The translations under genes and the position numbers were made by a program. Of a stretch of 64,000 bases of DNA, positions 1 through 8,860 are shown one piece after another (position 1 is the stretch's first letter; every line of letters starts with the position of its first letter). Origin of the DNA: Sphingobacteriaceae bacterium. GTDB taxonomy: Bacteria > Bacteroidota > Bacteroidia > UBA7662. A model generated the notes under the pieces. It saw only the letters and a list, made by a program, of their open reading frames with translations, did not search any database and had not been told where the DNA came from. The stretch is from contig PNNG01000004.1 of the NCBI GenBank assembly GCA_013824115.1, forward strand, positions 1 to 64,000, read 5' to 3'.

Positions 1-6
1 ATTTTG

Positions 7-327
7 TGCAGTCTTGTAAGCCAGGTTCTGTGAACACGAATGCCCTCCTGTCATTTATCTATGCGGCCTACCCCCCGGAAACACGCGAGCAGCGCTTATA
101 CCCGGTGTACATGGCCTTGCAACCCAAAAGGTTTACCCCCGCAATATGTCGCCATACTGCGTCGTGCGCTCTTACCACACGTTTTCACCCTTACCTCAAA
201 TGCATGAGGCGGTTATTTTCTGCGGCACTGTCTGTCAGGTTACCCCGACCTCCGATTTCCGGAGCTTGGTGCTCTTTGTTGCCCGGACTTTCCTCCCCGC
301 CAAGGCGAAGCGACAGGACCAACTGCC
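7..327 (-). ncRNA. rnpB: RNase P RNA (bacterial type A)
   Basis: This is the catalytic RNA of ribonuclease P, which trims the 5' leader from tRNA precursors. On the minus strand the universal 5' core reads GAGGAAAGTCCGGGC (about 290-275) and the conserved 3' core ACAGAACCTGGCTTA ends near position 20. The outer ends pair to form helix P1: GCAGTT at 326-321 with GACTGC at 13-8, and this sets the limits given here. The length of about 320 nt is in the normal range. Open frames across it are not genes, because the RNA cores are intact. Confidence 0.95.
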
Positions 328-330
328 CTT

Positions 331-338
331 CAAAGGTA
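331..338 (-). promoter_or_regulatory. -7 promoter box of rnpB
   Basis: TACCTTTG on the minus strand is a perfect match to the Bacteroidota -7 consensus TAnnTTTG. It ends 3-4 nt before the P1 helix at the 5' end of the RNA, about where transcription should begin. No clear TTG -33 element is visible at the usual spacing. Confidence 0.6.
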
Positions 339-399
339 GCGTAAAAGAAAGATGATACATTATTTACATCCAAGCTACCACAGAAGTATTTACAGCCCT

Positions 400-407
400 T
401 AACTTTG
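400..407 (+). promoter_or_regulatory. -7 promoter box before the 412 gene
   Basis: TAACTTTG matches TAnnTTTG exactly and ends only 4 nt before the ATG at 412. If used, the transcript would have almost no leader. No convincing -33 TTG is seen. Confidence 0.5.
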
Positions 408-411
408 TTTC

Positions 412-855
412 ATGAATTTAAAGCGTCTTAACTCCGATTTGGTAGACCTCATTGAAATGCGCAATGAGCTCAATGAACTTGACTTTTCTGACGAATCCTA
501 CGATGATTTGGAGGATGAAATCCACGAGTTTGAAGACACCTTCAATGATCGTTACGGCGACATACTCGAAAGTGTTTTAGAGCGCATCCACGAAAACATT
601 TGTCCCGATGTAGAAGTACTGCTTCCCACAGCCTATCTCGCCAAAGAATATTTTGCGAGTGAAGTAGAAGAAGGCAGTTTCGATGTTGGTCCCGATGCTG
701 GCATACTGGTAGAAACCATTCTAAAGGACGCCAAGGGAAAGCCGATAGATGCTCGTATCACATACATTCCCAATCCTTTCCGAATTGTGCTGCTTACCCA
801 AGACGATATACGTACCCTTTGGTCGGCTGAAAATCCAAATGACTTTCTGATATGA
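412..855 (+). CDS. conserved hypothetical acidic protein (147 aa)
   Basis: I do not recognise the family. The protein is soluble, with no signal peptide or membrane segment. Its first half is strongly acidic and looks helical, with repeated Asp/Glu between residues 15 and 60. The C-terminal half is mixed and likely folded, with a DARITYIPNPFRIVLLTQDD stretch near residues 113-132. The ATG at 412 follows a -7 box by 4 nt. The stop overlaps the start of the next gene, an aldehyde dehydrogenase, in an ATGA arrangement, so the two are probably translated together. That coupling is the only functional hint. Confidence 0.8.
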   Translation: MNLKRLNSDLVDLIEMRNELNELDFSDESYDDLEDEIHEFEDTFNDRYGDILESVLERIHENICPDVEVLLPTAYLAKEYFASEVEEGSFDVGPDAGILVETILKDAKGKPIDARITYIPNPFRIVLLTQDDIRTLWSAENPNDFLI

Positions 856-2219
856 GTTTCTTAAGGTCGGTAAATCCTTATACCCTTGAGGAAATAGCTG
901 CCTATCAACCACATACAGCGTCCGAATGGCAGAAAATGGTTTCGGAAGCTGCAGAAACCCAAGTTCAATGGAAAAGACGTTCTCCGCAAGAGCGTCTTTT
1001 TTTTATTCAGCAGTTAAAGGAACTTTTGGTTGAACAAAAAGAGGCACATGCCTCTCTTATAGTACAAGAAATGGGAAAGCTGCAGCGCGAAGCTTTGGCT
1101 GAAATTGAAAAATGTGCGGCACTTTGTGCTTTTTATGAGCGTGAAGGACTTGGTTTTTTGGCCGGATGTGAAATCCCTACCGATGCTTCAACAAGTGGTA
1201 TGTTCTACGAACCGTTGGGTGTGGTGCTTGGAATTATGCCTTGGAATTTCCCATTCTGGCAGGCGTTTCGCTTTTTAGTTCCCGCATTGCTTGCAGGCAA
1301 TACAGTGCTTTTAAAACACGCCAGCAACGTTTCGGGATGTGCTTTGGCCATCGAAAGTCTCTTCCAACAGGCGGGCTTTCCAATGGCTTGTATGCAAACT
1401 TTACTATTGCCCGGTGCCGAAGTGTTGCAGGTTTTGAGCCACCCACAGATATCGGCGGTGAGCATTACCGGCAGCGAAGCTGCTGGTCGACAAGTTGCAT
1501 CCGTGGCTGCTGGCTTGCTTAAACCCGCAGTACTCGAATTGGGTGGTAGCGATCCTTTTATTGTATTTGCCGATGCCAACTTGGAACATGCTGCAGAGGT
1601 GGCGCTTATTTCAAGGTTTCAAAACAGTGGTCAAAGTTGTATCGCTGCCAAGCGTTTTATTGTCCATGAACAGGTGTATGAACCTTTTTTGCACGCGTTA
1701 AAGGAAAAAGTAGCAGCACTTCAAATGGGCGATCCTTTTCTGCACACCACTACTTTGGCCCCTTTGGCAAAACCAGATTTTGTTACAGAGCTGGATGCCC
1801 AAGTACAAGCCAGTATACTGGGGGGAGCGCGATTGGTAACTGGAGGCAAGAAGAGCGAAGCACATTTGGGATTCTACGAACCCACTATTTTAGCGGATGT
1901 TCAACAAGATATGCCAGCAGCATCTGAAGAACTCTTCGGGCCAGTAGCGGCTGTGATGTCTTTTCAAAGCAACGAAGAGGCCATACAGCTGGCCAATAGC
2001 ACCCGATTTGGCTTGGGGAGCACCGTTTTTACCTTTAATGAATATTTAATGAGCCTGTGTAAGAACGAATTGCAAGCAGGAAGCGTTTTTATAAATGGAT
2101 TGATGAAGTCACATCCTGCACTGCCATTTGGCGGAATCAAAGCTTCGGGCTATGGCAGAGAATTAGGCAGGGAAGGTGTTCTGGCATTTTGTCAATCTAA
2201 AACCTATTGGATTAAATAA
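852..2219 (+). CDS. NAD(P)-dependent aldehyde dehydrogenase, succinate-semialdehyde dehydrogenase (Sad/YneI) type
   Basis: This enzyme oxidises an aldehyde, probably succinate semialdehyde, to the acid with NAD(P)+ in the cytoplasm. The aldehyde dehydrogenase landmarks are all present: MPWNFP with Asn132 (oxyanion hole), Lys155 in the cofactor site, Glu229 in LELGGSDPFIV, and the catalytic Cys263 in NSGQSCIAAKRF. The GQSCIAAKR context and the 455-residue length fit the Sad/YneI subgroup better than the longer GabD proteins. The substrate is inferred from that resemblance only. The gene overlaps the acidic protein upstream by 4 bp and is followed 22 bp later by the MbnP-like lipoprotein gene, which has its own possible -7 box. 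Confidence 0.9.
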   Translation: MSFLRSVNPYTLEEIAAYQPHTASEWQKMVSEAAETQVQWKRRSPQERLFFIQQLKELLVEQKEAHASLIVQEMGKLQREALAEIEKCAALCAFYEREGLGFLAGCEIPTDASTSGMFYEPLGVVLGIMPWNFPFWQAFRFLVPALLAGNTVLLKHASNVSGCALAIESLFQQAGFPMACMQTLLLPGAEVLQVLSHPQISAVSITGSEAAGRQVASVAAGLLKPAVLELGGSDPFIVFADANLEHAAEVALISRFQNSGQSCIAAKRFIVHEQVYEPFLHALKEKVAALQMGDPFLHTTTLAPLAKPDFVTELDAQVQASILGGARLVTGGKKSEAHLGFYEPTILADVQQDMPAASEELFGPVAAVMSFQSNEEAIQLANSTRFGLGSTVFTFNEYLMSLCKNELQAGSVFINGLMKSHPALPFGGIKASGYGRELGREGVLAFCQSKTYWIK

Positions 2220-2241
2220 TGAAATGTCTTAAATTTAGGCT

Positions 2242-3009
2242 ATGAAGAAGATGTACGCATTGTTCATTTTATTGCTTGTGGTTTTGAGTGCTTGCAAAGA
2301 AAAGTCAACTCCCGCGCCAGATCCGGATCCTCAACCCGTTCGCAATGGCGTCTATTTGCGTATGGAACATCTTTTTCAAGGAAGTCCATTAAGCTATGGA
2401 AGTGTTGCATGGCCAACCATCAACAACAATATTGGGGTGAATAACCTTACTTATTATTTGTCTGGCTTTGAGTTTCAAAAACAAGATGGAAGTTGGGAAA
2501 AGGTGGGTGCGTATGCCATGTTTACAGCCCATGAAAAATCTACAGATACAGTGTACTTAGGAACCTTGCCCAATGGTACGTATCAAGCCGTGAGGTTTTT
2601 CTTGGGGGTTGATTCGGTAGCAAACCATGCCGATCCAGCTTTGTGGCCGAATGATCATCCATTGGGGCTCATGCGAGCAGCGCCCATGCATTGGAGCTGG
2701 AATGCCGGGTACATTTTTATGAAATTGGAAGGTCGCTATCGCACGGCTAATCCACTTTTAGATGGTTTCTTTTCATTCCACATCGGTCGCGATGATTTAA
2801 TCACTTCTTACCAGTTGAATGGATTACAAGTGGAGGGTGGGGCAAACAAGCAGTACTTAAAAATGAAGTTCGATGTGGCACCCTTCTTCAATACACCTCA
2901 TGCACATGTATTGTCCGATACTTCGTTTTTCACACACAGTGCTTTCGGCGACCCGATCGCTAATATTCTGCACGGAAATATGGGTAATCTCATTAGCATT
3001 CAGCCATGA
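2242..3009 (+). CDS. MbnP-like lipoprotein
   Basis: This is a predicted lipoprotein: the signal peptide ends in the lipobox LSAC with Cys18, followed by a Pro-rich linker. The mature part resembles the MbnP family, with the motif MHWSWNAGYIFMKLEG (His150, Trp151, Trp153) and a later FSFHIGRDD segment (His180). In methanobactin operons MbnP binds copper, and one of its tryptophans is oxidised to kynurenine by the di-haem enzyme MbnH. Here two MbnH-like peroxidase genes follow at once, the first overlapping by 4 bp, which strengthens the assignment. No methanobactin precursor or biosynthesis genes are nearby, so a general role in periplasmic copper or redox handling is more likely. TAAATTTA at 2230-2237 is a near-consensus -7 box 4 nt before the start. 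Confidence 0.85.
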   Translation: MKKMYALFILLLVVLSACKEKSTPAPDPDPQPVRNGVYLRMEHLFQGSPLSYGSVAWPTINNNIGVNNLTYYLSGFEFQKQDGSWEKVGAYAMFTAHEKSTDTVYLGTLPNGTYQAVRFFLGVDSVANHADPALWPNDHPLGLMRAAPMHWSWNAGYIFMKLEGRYRTANPLLDGFFSFHIGRDDLITSYQLNGLQVEGGANKQYLKMKFDVAPFFNTPHAHVLSDTSFFTHSAFGDPIANILHGNMGNLISIQP

Positions 3010-4103
3010 TGTTTAGCTCAAAATTCACACTAACAGTTCTATCTATTGGGTTTTGGGCAATGGCTTGTAAACCCGATTCGAACAATCCACCAGCTAAAAC
3101 CTATCCGCCTCCTACGCCTTACCAGTGGGTGCAAAAGCCGTTTTTTCCGCCACCCGTTATCAGAAGCGATAATGCCCTAACGGTAGAAGGCATTGAACTG
3201 GGCAGGCACCTGTTCTATGATACCCAACTTAGTGGTGATGGCACTCAATCGTGCGCCAGCTGTCACAATCAGGCCTTGGCTTTTACAGACAATGGCAGAC
3301 GCTTCAGTACAGGAATTACAGGCGCCATCGGGACCAAAAACAGCATGGCCTTATTTAACCTTACTTGGAGCAGCAGATTTTTTTGGGATGGGAGAGTGGC
3401 CACATTGCGTCAGCAAGTACTCCTGCCTATTGAAGACCCCATTGAAATGCACGACAACCTGCCCAATGTGGTGAACAAGCTAAAGAATTCAGCGCTTTAT
3501 CCCGATATGTTTGGTAAGGCTTTCGGCGATGAAGAAATTAATGCTGAACGCATGGCAAAGGCGCTCGAGCAATTTATCTTAAGCATTACTTCCACCGATT
3601 CGAAGTTCGACCGATACCGTATCAATCCGGTTTTAAACCCCTTAACAGCTTCCGAGCAACGGGGTTTCGATTTGTTCATGCGCGAATTCAGTCCTGCAGG
3701 GAGCAATCGACCCAAAGGAGCCGATTGTTTTCACTGTCATGGCACCCATTTGTTTACGGTGAATAATTTCACCAATAATGGCTTGGATGCAAATCCGGCT
3801 ACAGGGTTTCAAATTGTGACAGGCAATCCGCTCGACCGTGGCAAATTCAAAACACCCAGTTTGCGAAACGTAGCACTTACTGCACCCTACATGCACGATG
3901 GCCGGTTCAGCACCCTCGAAGAAGTGATTGACCACTACAATTCTGGACTCCAGGCCAGTCCAACCATCGACATCAACCTCAAATCTACAGGTGTTGGTTT
4001 GGGTTTAACGGCCCAAGACAAGGCCGATTTGTTGGCTTTTCTACATACCCTTTCCGATACCGTTTATACGAACAACCCAGCATACGCCAATCCCTTCAGA
4101 TGA
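3006..4103 (+). CDS. di-haem cytochrome c peroxidase, MbnH/MauG family (first copy)
   Basis: This is an exported c-type cytochrome with two haem sites: CASCH (Cys83, Cys86, His87) and CFHCH (Cys241, Cys244, His245). It has an N-terminal signal with a possible lipidation Cys21. Other family marks are FFWDGR (Trp127), TPSLRN and APYMHDGRF near residue 297. Family members use H2O2 either to oxidise small electron donors or, as in MauG and MbnH, to oxidise Trp on a partner protein. The partner here is probably the MbnP-like protein encoded directly upstream (ATGATG overlap). Trp127 lies in the motif that I believe carries the inter-haem Trp in this family. The stop overlaps the next peroxidase gene by 4 bp. 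Confidence 0.92.
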   Translation: MMFSSKFTLTVLSIGFWAMACKPDSNNPPAKTYPPPTPYQWVQKPFFPPPVIRSDNALTVEGIELGRHLFYDTQLSGDGTQSCASCHNQALAFTDNGRRFSTGITGAIGTKNSMALFNLTWSSRFFWDGRVATLRQQVLLPIEDPIEMHDNLPNVVNKLKNSALYPDMFGKAFGDEEINAERMAKALEQFILSITSTDSKFDRYRINPVLNPLTASEQRGFDLFMREFSPAGSNRPKGADCFHCHGTHLFTVNNFTNNGLDANPATGFQIVTGNPLDRGKFKTPSLRNVALTAPYMHDGRFSTLEEVIDHYNSGLQASPTIDINLKSTGVGLGLTAQDKADLLAFLHTLSDTVYTNNPAYANPFR

Positions 4104-5128
4104 AGCTCTGGGGGCTTTGGGCAATTTTGGTTTGGCTGATAGCGGGATGTAGCGCAGGCGGAGAAAAACAGCCCTTTGAACTGTCGGGTGTACCAGCAGC
4201 ATTTCCGCTGCCCGATAGCATACGTTTCATGACCGAAGAGGCCAAAGCCCGGGCTTTATTGGGGCGTACCTTGTTTTATGATCCAGCCCTTTCGGCAAGC
4301 GGCCGATTCAGTTGTGCCAGTTGCCATGTGCCTTCGTTGGCTTTTGCTGGGGGAATGGATCGTAATGTGGGCGAAAACAGCGGACGAGGACGGAGAAATA
4401 CACCTGCTCTTTTCAATTTGTGGTGGCAGTCACATTTTTTTGCCGATGGAGGCATTCCAAGGCTATCAGAGGTGACTTTGGCACCCATGGACAATGCACA
4501 CGAGCTCAATTTGCCCATCGATACTTTGGTGAGAAAGCTGCGTCGCATACCCGCCTACCAGCAAGCTTTTCAATCGGTTTTCCAACGAGAGCCCGATCCG
4601 TTTGGGGTAACGCGGGCTTTGATGTGGTTCCAACTGAGCCTGATATCAGCCAATAGTCCGTTTGACCGCTGGTACTATGAGAAAGACCAGATGGCCCTTT
4701 CGGCATCCGCAAAAAGAGGATATGCACTTTTTATAAGCGAAAGAACCAACTGCAGCAGCTGTCATGGCCCGCCTTTTTTTACGGATGGTCTATTTTACAG
4801 CATTGGCCATGAAAATCTCAACGAACCCGATACCGGCAGGGCCCGCATCAGTATGTCGGTACAAGATGTGGGCAAATTCAAAACCCCTTCTTTACGCAAT
4901 TTGGCTTTTAGTGGACCTTATATGCACGATGGTGGATTGCAAAGCTTGGAAGAAGTATTGGCCTATTACAACAGGGGGGGGGATATACATCCAAACAAGG
5001 ATGCACGCATTAAGGTTTTGGGATTAAAAGAGGCAGAACTTTCGGATCTGAAAAATTTCCTTTTAAGCTTGTCCGATACTTCGTTTACAAAACATCCTGC
5101 TTATCGGCCCCTCGGCTACCGGGATTAA
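4100..5128 (+). CDS. di-haem cytochrome c peroxidase, MbnH/MauG family (second copy)
   Basis: This is a paralogue of the preceding gene, coupled to it by a 4-bp overlap. It has a lipoprotein signal (IAGC, Cys17) and two haem motifs, CASCH (Cys72, Cys75, His76) and CSSCH (Cys218, Cys221, His222). The TPSLRN and GPYMHDGG segments are conserved, so the fold should be intact. Where the first copy has FFWDGR, this one reads FFADGG (Ala115), so the Trp of that motif is missing. The two enzymes may therefore differ in how the haems communicate or in substrate. The 3' end overlaps the convergent MMPL transporter gene by 44 bp. Confidence 0.9.
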   Translation: MKLWGLWAILVWLIAGCSAGGEKQPFELSGVPAAFPLPDSIRFMTEEAKARALLGRTLFYDPALSASGRFSCASCHVPSLAFAGGMDRNVGENSGRGRRNTPALFNLWWQSHFFADGGIPRLSEVTLAPMDNAHELNLPIDTLVRKLRRIPAYQQAFQSVFQREPDPFGVTRALMWFQLSLISANSPFDRWYYEKDQMALSASAKRGYALFISERTNCSSCHGPPFFTDGLFYSIGHENLNEPDTGRARISMSVQDVGKFKTPSLRNLAFSGPYMHDGGLQSLEEVLAYYNRGGDIHPNKDARIKVLGLKEAELSDLKNFLLSLSDTSFTKHPAYRPLGYRD

Positions 5129-7364
5129 TCCAGTATATGAGTTGGGGAATTAAAAATATGTCGGAAAACCAAGCACTGATGAGCGTGATACAAATGAGTA
5201 TGCCTACATAATAAGTGCCTGTAAACGAGCTGAAAATCAAACTAACAAATCCCACTACCAACAAAATGGTGGTGATGGTGATGGCTTTTACGCTCACCAA
5301 AAAGGTTTGTTTTAAGGCAGTTTCAACGCCGTCGCCCCGCTGACGTTGCAATTTATACCTTGTAAGGAAATGAATAGTATCGTCGACGGCAATGCCAAAC
5401 GACACTGTAAAGATGACGGAAGTAACCGCTTTCAGTTCAATACCTGTGAAAGCCAATGTAGCACCAGCTACGAGCATCGGAATGATGTTAGGAATGATGC
5501 TCACCAACACCATTCGCCAATCGCGAAACAACCAGCCGAATATCAATGCCACCAAAATAAAGGCGAAGCCCAAACTATAGAACAAGTTCTTCCGCAAGTA
5601 TTCGTGGTTTTTGTCAACCAAAAGAACGGATCCGGTGGGACGGAATTGAACCACATCCCGCCGAATGTTTTCACTGATCCAGCTTTTGATAGCATCAATT
5701 TGCACGGTGAGGCTGTCGGAGCCTGAATCACGAATGCGTCCACTGATGCGGCCGAAATCAGCCTCTCGATTCCAAAGTTTATAAAAGAGCCGATTTTCAG
5801 CTTTACGCAGCTGTTTTTCTAAACTAGCCAAGTCTACCTCTTCATTCTCAATAGCTTTTGAAAAAGAAAGGTCTGGTTTTTCGGCTTGATACAGCCGTTG
5901 CATCAATCCAGCAGGACTATACAAACTCTGTATACCATGTTCCTTTTCTAAATAATCCAGCAGTTTAAGGCTTTCGGTAATTACGGCAGCGTCGAACATG
6001 CCATTATTTGCTTGGGGCTCGATGGCTATTTCGAAGGGACGAACACCCGAAAATGACCTTTCGAAGAATTTGAAATCATCGCGCAATCTGCTTCTTTCAG
6101 GGATATCGCCCAGAAGATAGCTGTTTGTAGAAATGAAAGGCAAGCTGGCCAAACAAATAGCAATTACCACTACAATGGTTAGGGTAATTCGTTTGGGGTG
6201 GTTTTTATTCGCATTAAAAAGCCATAGGTTAAAGGCATCCCACCTCAAACTTCCTTGCCGGCTTTTTTGGAGTTGAGACGCATTAAAGTACGACAAACAG
6301 GCCCCTCCAAACAGCACTACAACCACAAAAGCAATGAGTACTCCCACCGCAGCGTTGATTCCGAATTGACGAATGGCTGGGGTGGACGATAGGAGCAAAG
6401 AGGCAAAGCCAATGGCGGTAGTGAGGGAGGTAAGCCAAAGTGCCAAGCCAATTTCTTTAATGCTCAGCAGCATAGCTTCTTTGCGGCTCGATCCGTTGTG
6501 CAGCCCATCGAGGTATTTCGATTGGAGGTGGATGATGTCGGACATACCAAAAATGAGCATCAGGGTGGGGAACATGGTACTCATGATGTTGAAATCTTGC
6601 CTAGTCACCCCTAAATACCCCATAAAAACCACGAGTGCCAATACCACTGTAAGGAGTGGTATGAGTACGCCCCAAAGTGTACGATAAAGGAGCCAAAGCA
6701 CGATGGTAACCAACACCACCGAAAGGCTGATAAAAAGCAATAATTCGGTTTGTATTTTTTGAACAAATACAGTTTGAGTGGTGATTACTCCACCAAAGTG
6801 GGCTTTTTCGCTTAAACCGAAAGCACCAACCAAACTATCGATAGCTGCTTGAAAGGCATTGGCTTCTTTCTGATTGAGCCGGTACTTGGTTTTTACAGAA
6901 ACAGCCAGGGCACGGTGGTCGTTCGCCACAAAGTGCCGCATTACATCTGCATTTGCACTGATGGCAGCACTGTCTAAGCCGTAATTTTTAGCCTTATCTA
7001 TACGAATGAGGGGCTTGAAGCTCCATCCAAATGGGGTTTTAATGGGTTGTCGAAAAGTGGTTAAACCCTCTGCAATGGCAACTTGAGGGTGTTTCTTTAG
7101 CGCTAGCGTAAATTGATGCGCCCTCTCCAAAAACGATTCATCGTAAATACTCGGGCTATTTTCGAAGGCCACCAGTACAAAGAGGTCATCTCGTTCGAGC
7201 TTATCTTGAAATTGATGTAAGTAATTGAGGTCTTCGTCGTCGGCTGGAAAAAACTGCTCCAAGTCGTAAACAAAGCCAATGTGTTTGGCCTGCCAAGCAG
7301 AAGTAGCTCCTAAAAGGACGAACAAGAAAATCCACCTCAGGCGGTGGTCAAAAATGCTTTTCAC
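5085..7364 (-). CDS. RND superfamily exporter, MMPL/HpnN type
   Basis: This is a 759-residue inner-membrane transporter of the RND superfamily, probably driven by the proton gradient. It has the duplicated layout of that family. There is one membrane helix near the N-terminus, then a large periplasmic domain, then five hydrophobic helices around residues 205-350. This plan repeats with a second periplasmic domain (about 410-600) and helices from about 600 to 745. MMPL-type proteins move lipids or other hydrophobic compounds; the substrate here is unknown. The gene is 32 bp downstream of the LiaF-like gene and probably belongs to that envelope-stress operon. Its 3' end overlaps the convergent peroxidase gene. 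Confidence 0.88.
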   Translation of the reverse strand: MKSIFDHRLRWIFLFVLLGATSAWQAKHIGFVYDLEQFFPADDEDLNYLHQFQDKLERDDLFVLVAFENSPSIYDESFLERAHQFTLALKKHPQVAIAEGLTTFRQPIKTPFGWSFKPLIRIDKAKNYGLDSAAISANADVMRHFVANDHRALAVSVKTKYRLNQKEANAFQAAIDSLVGAFGLSEKAHFGGVITTQTVFVQKIQTELLLFISLSVVLVTIVLWLLYRTLWGVLIPLLTVVLALVVFMGYLGVTRQDFNIMSTMFPTLMLIFGMSDIIHLQSKYLDGLHNGSSRKEAMLLSIKEIGLALWLTSLTTAIGFASLLLSSTPAIRQFGINAAVGVLIAFVVVVLFGGACLSYFNASQLQKSRQGSLRWDAFNLWLFNANKNHPKRITLTIVVVIAICLASLPFISTNSYLLGDIPERSRLRDDFKFFERSFSGVRPFEIAIEPQANNGMFDAAVITESLKLLDYLEKEHGIQSLYSPAGLMQRLYQAEKPDLSFSKAIENEEVDLASLEKQLRKAENRLFYKLWNREADFGRISGRIRDSGSDSLTVQIDAIKSWISENIRRDVVQFRPTGSVLLVDKNHEYLRKNLFYSLGFAFILVALIFGWLFRDWRMVLVSIIPNIIPMLVAGATLAFTGIELKAVTSVIFTVSFGIAVDDTIHFLTRYKLQRQRGDGVETALKQTFLVSVKAITITTILLVVGFVSLIFSSFTGTYYVGILICITLISAWFSDIFLIPQLIYWINPGSRGADKQDVL

Positions 7365-7396
7365 AAAAAATATTCAGCACCAAAACGCGCAAAACC

Positions 7397-8356
7397 TCAA
7401 TATGTTTTTACTTCAATAGAGGCAACTCCTGCTGAAATTTTGATTTTATAGAGGTCTTTTGCGCTATCGTTATAGACGCTGGTGGTATACGTACCGTCTT
7501 TTTGTTTGCTTAGTCCTTCAATGGTGGTTCCAGTTAGGCCAGTTTCAGTGGTTAAGCGTACAGCAGCATTTGCAGGTACCAAAACAACTAGCTGTGAAGC
7601 CCCTGTCTCAATATCTATTTGCGATTTCCCTATGGGTTGTCCAAGCTTGACATCCATTTTGCTTGCTCCTCCTTTGAGTGCTAGCGACTCAATTTTATAG
7701 TTGCTCAAATCGAGTTGACAATCAGAAGCACCCGTTTCGATATCGAGTTTCCAAAACACCGATTCATTGAGCGTTACATTTACCGTATTCTCGAATTCGC
7801 CCTTTTTAAACTTCATTTTTTTGCTTTGATGTGAAAGGGAGATCTCGGCCGATTTTCCATTGACCTGTTGCTCAAAGGCATAGGTGCCAAAATTGGTAGC
7901 TGCATTGGCCGCTACCAGGCCTGCCGTAACTCCTCCCATACTTAGTGTACCAGCTCCAAAATCGATATTAAGCGATGCTTTTTCTACTTCTTCTAAAGGT
8001 ACTTCAAAGTCGTGCTGGCGCATGGCCCCGTTGCTGCTTTCGCCTTCCACAGCCCCTTCCTCTTCATTGTCGAAATACCATTCGAGTCCCTCGTGCGGAT
8101 TACGCTCTTTTTCTTTGGGCTTAACGATAAAGTATACCAGAATCGCTAGAATCACTATTTGTACTACATACAAAACCGGATTGGTGGCGCCATCTTTTTG
8201 CTTTAACAAGGCTGAGAATCCCCAATAAATGAGAAAAAGAGGCCACAAACGCCATAGATTGCCAAATTGGAAACTCAGGTAGCCTAAGTTTTGGAGTAAG
8301 AACAGGCCGCCGAAAATGATCAGCAATAAGCCCCAAAAAACACGATCTGATTTCAT
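7397..8356 (-). CDS. LiaF-like membrane protein with C-terminal beta-helical (toast-rack) domain
   Basis: The first about 85 residues form a LiaI/LiaF-type membrane module of three to four short hydrophobic helices (starting VFWGLLLIIFGGLFLLQNLG). After a charged linker (about 85-115) comes a beta-rich domain with repeated IETGAS and LKGGAS turns up to the C-terminus, like the toast-rack/DUF2154-type domain of LiaF and YvqF proteins. These sense or modulate cell-envelope stress together with PspC. That fits the neighbour: the PspC gene lies 1 bp upstream in the same operon. The role is inferred from the families; the domain layout is read from the sequence. Confidence 0.82.
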   Translation of the reverse strand: MKSDRVFWGLLLIIFGGLFLLQNLGYLSFQFGNLWRLWPLFLIYWGFSALLKQKDGATNPVLYVVQIVILAILVYFIVKPKEKERNPHEGLEWYFDNEEEGAVEGESSNGAMRQHDFEVPLEEVEKASLNIDFGAGTLSMGGVTAGLVAANAATNFGTYAFEQQVNGKSAEISLSHQSKKMKFKKGEFENTVNVTLNESVFWKLDIETGASDCQLDLSNYKIESLALKGGASKMDVKLGQPIGKSQIDIETGASQLVVLVPANAAVRLTTETGLTGTTIEGLSKQKDGTYTTSVYNDSAKDLYKIKISAGVASIEVKTY

Positions 8357-8357
8357 T

Positions 8358-8795
8358 TTACTTCGATTTTGACTTGCTATTCACCAATAATAAAACGCCT
8401 ATGCCAATCAGTAAAAGTGGCCAAAACTTACTGAAATCAAAGGCCGGCAAAAACTCTTCTGCCAAAAACAAGGCCCCTAACAAGATAAGTACGCCACCAG
8501 CAATGATGCTTCCTTTGCCCGCGTCGGTATTACTTCCTGTATTCACGGTGTTTTGATCAGCACTTTCAGCCGTAGTGCTTTGAGCAGCATCGCCAAAATT
8601 CTGAAATTGATAAGGCTCCTCGGGTACAATGGCCCACATGATAATATAGGCAAGTACTCCACCGCCACCCGCCAGCGCCAAGGCAATGAAGAGTACGCGA
8701 ATGAGAACCGGATCGGTGTTGAAGTGCCGCGCTAGTCCGCTGGCTACACCTGCCAAAACGCGATCATTTCGGAGGCGAAAGAGTTTTTTTTCCAT
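8358..8795 (-). CDS. PspC domain envelope-stress protein
   Basis: This is a small membrane protein of 145 residues. The N-terminal PspC domain (about 1-60) has the typical LFRLRNDRVLAGVASGLARHF segment in two pieces and a membrane helix near 33-57. After a polar Thr/Ser/Asn-rich linker come two more helices (about 92-140, with ILLGALFLAEEFLP and WPLLLIGIGVLLL), like the DUF5668 module. PspC proteins take part in responses to membrane damage. This is the first gene of a three-gene set with the LiaF-like protein and the MMPL exporter. A weak promoter, TATTTTCC, lies on the minus strand near 8838. Confidence 0.88.
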   Translation of the reverse strand: MEKKLFRLRNDRVLAGVASGLARHFNTDPVLIRVLFIALALAGGGGVLAYIIMWAIVPEEPYQFQNFGDAAQSTTAESADQNTVNTGSNTDAGKGSIIAGGVLILLGALFLAEEFLPAFDFSKFWPLLLIGIGVLLLVNSKSKSK

Positions 8796-8860
8796 GGGTT
8801 TTTAGGATTTCAGGATAAACATCGGGAAAATACGCATACTTCCAAGCGAGTTTGCAATCG

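Noticed and set aside
6-373. Three overlapping open frames of 60-112 codons at the start of the window.
   Set aside because: They lie inside the RNase P RNA or its immediate upstream region, whose conserved cores and P1 helix are intact.
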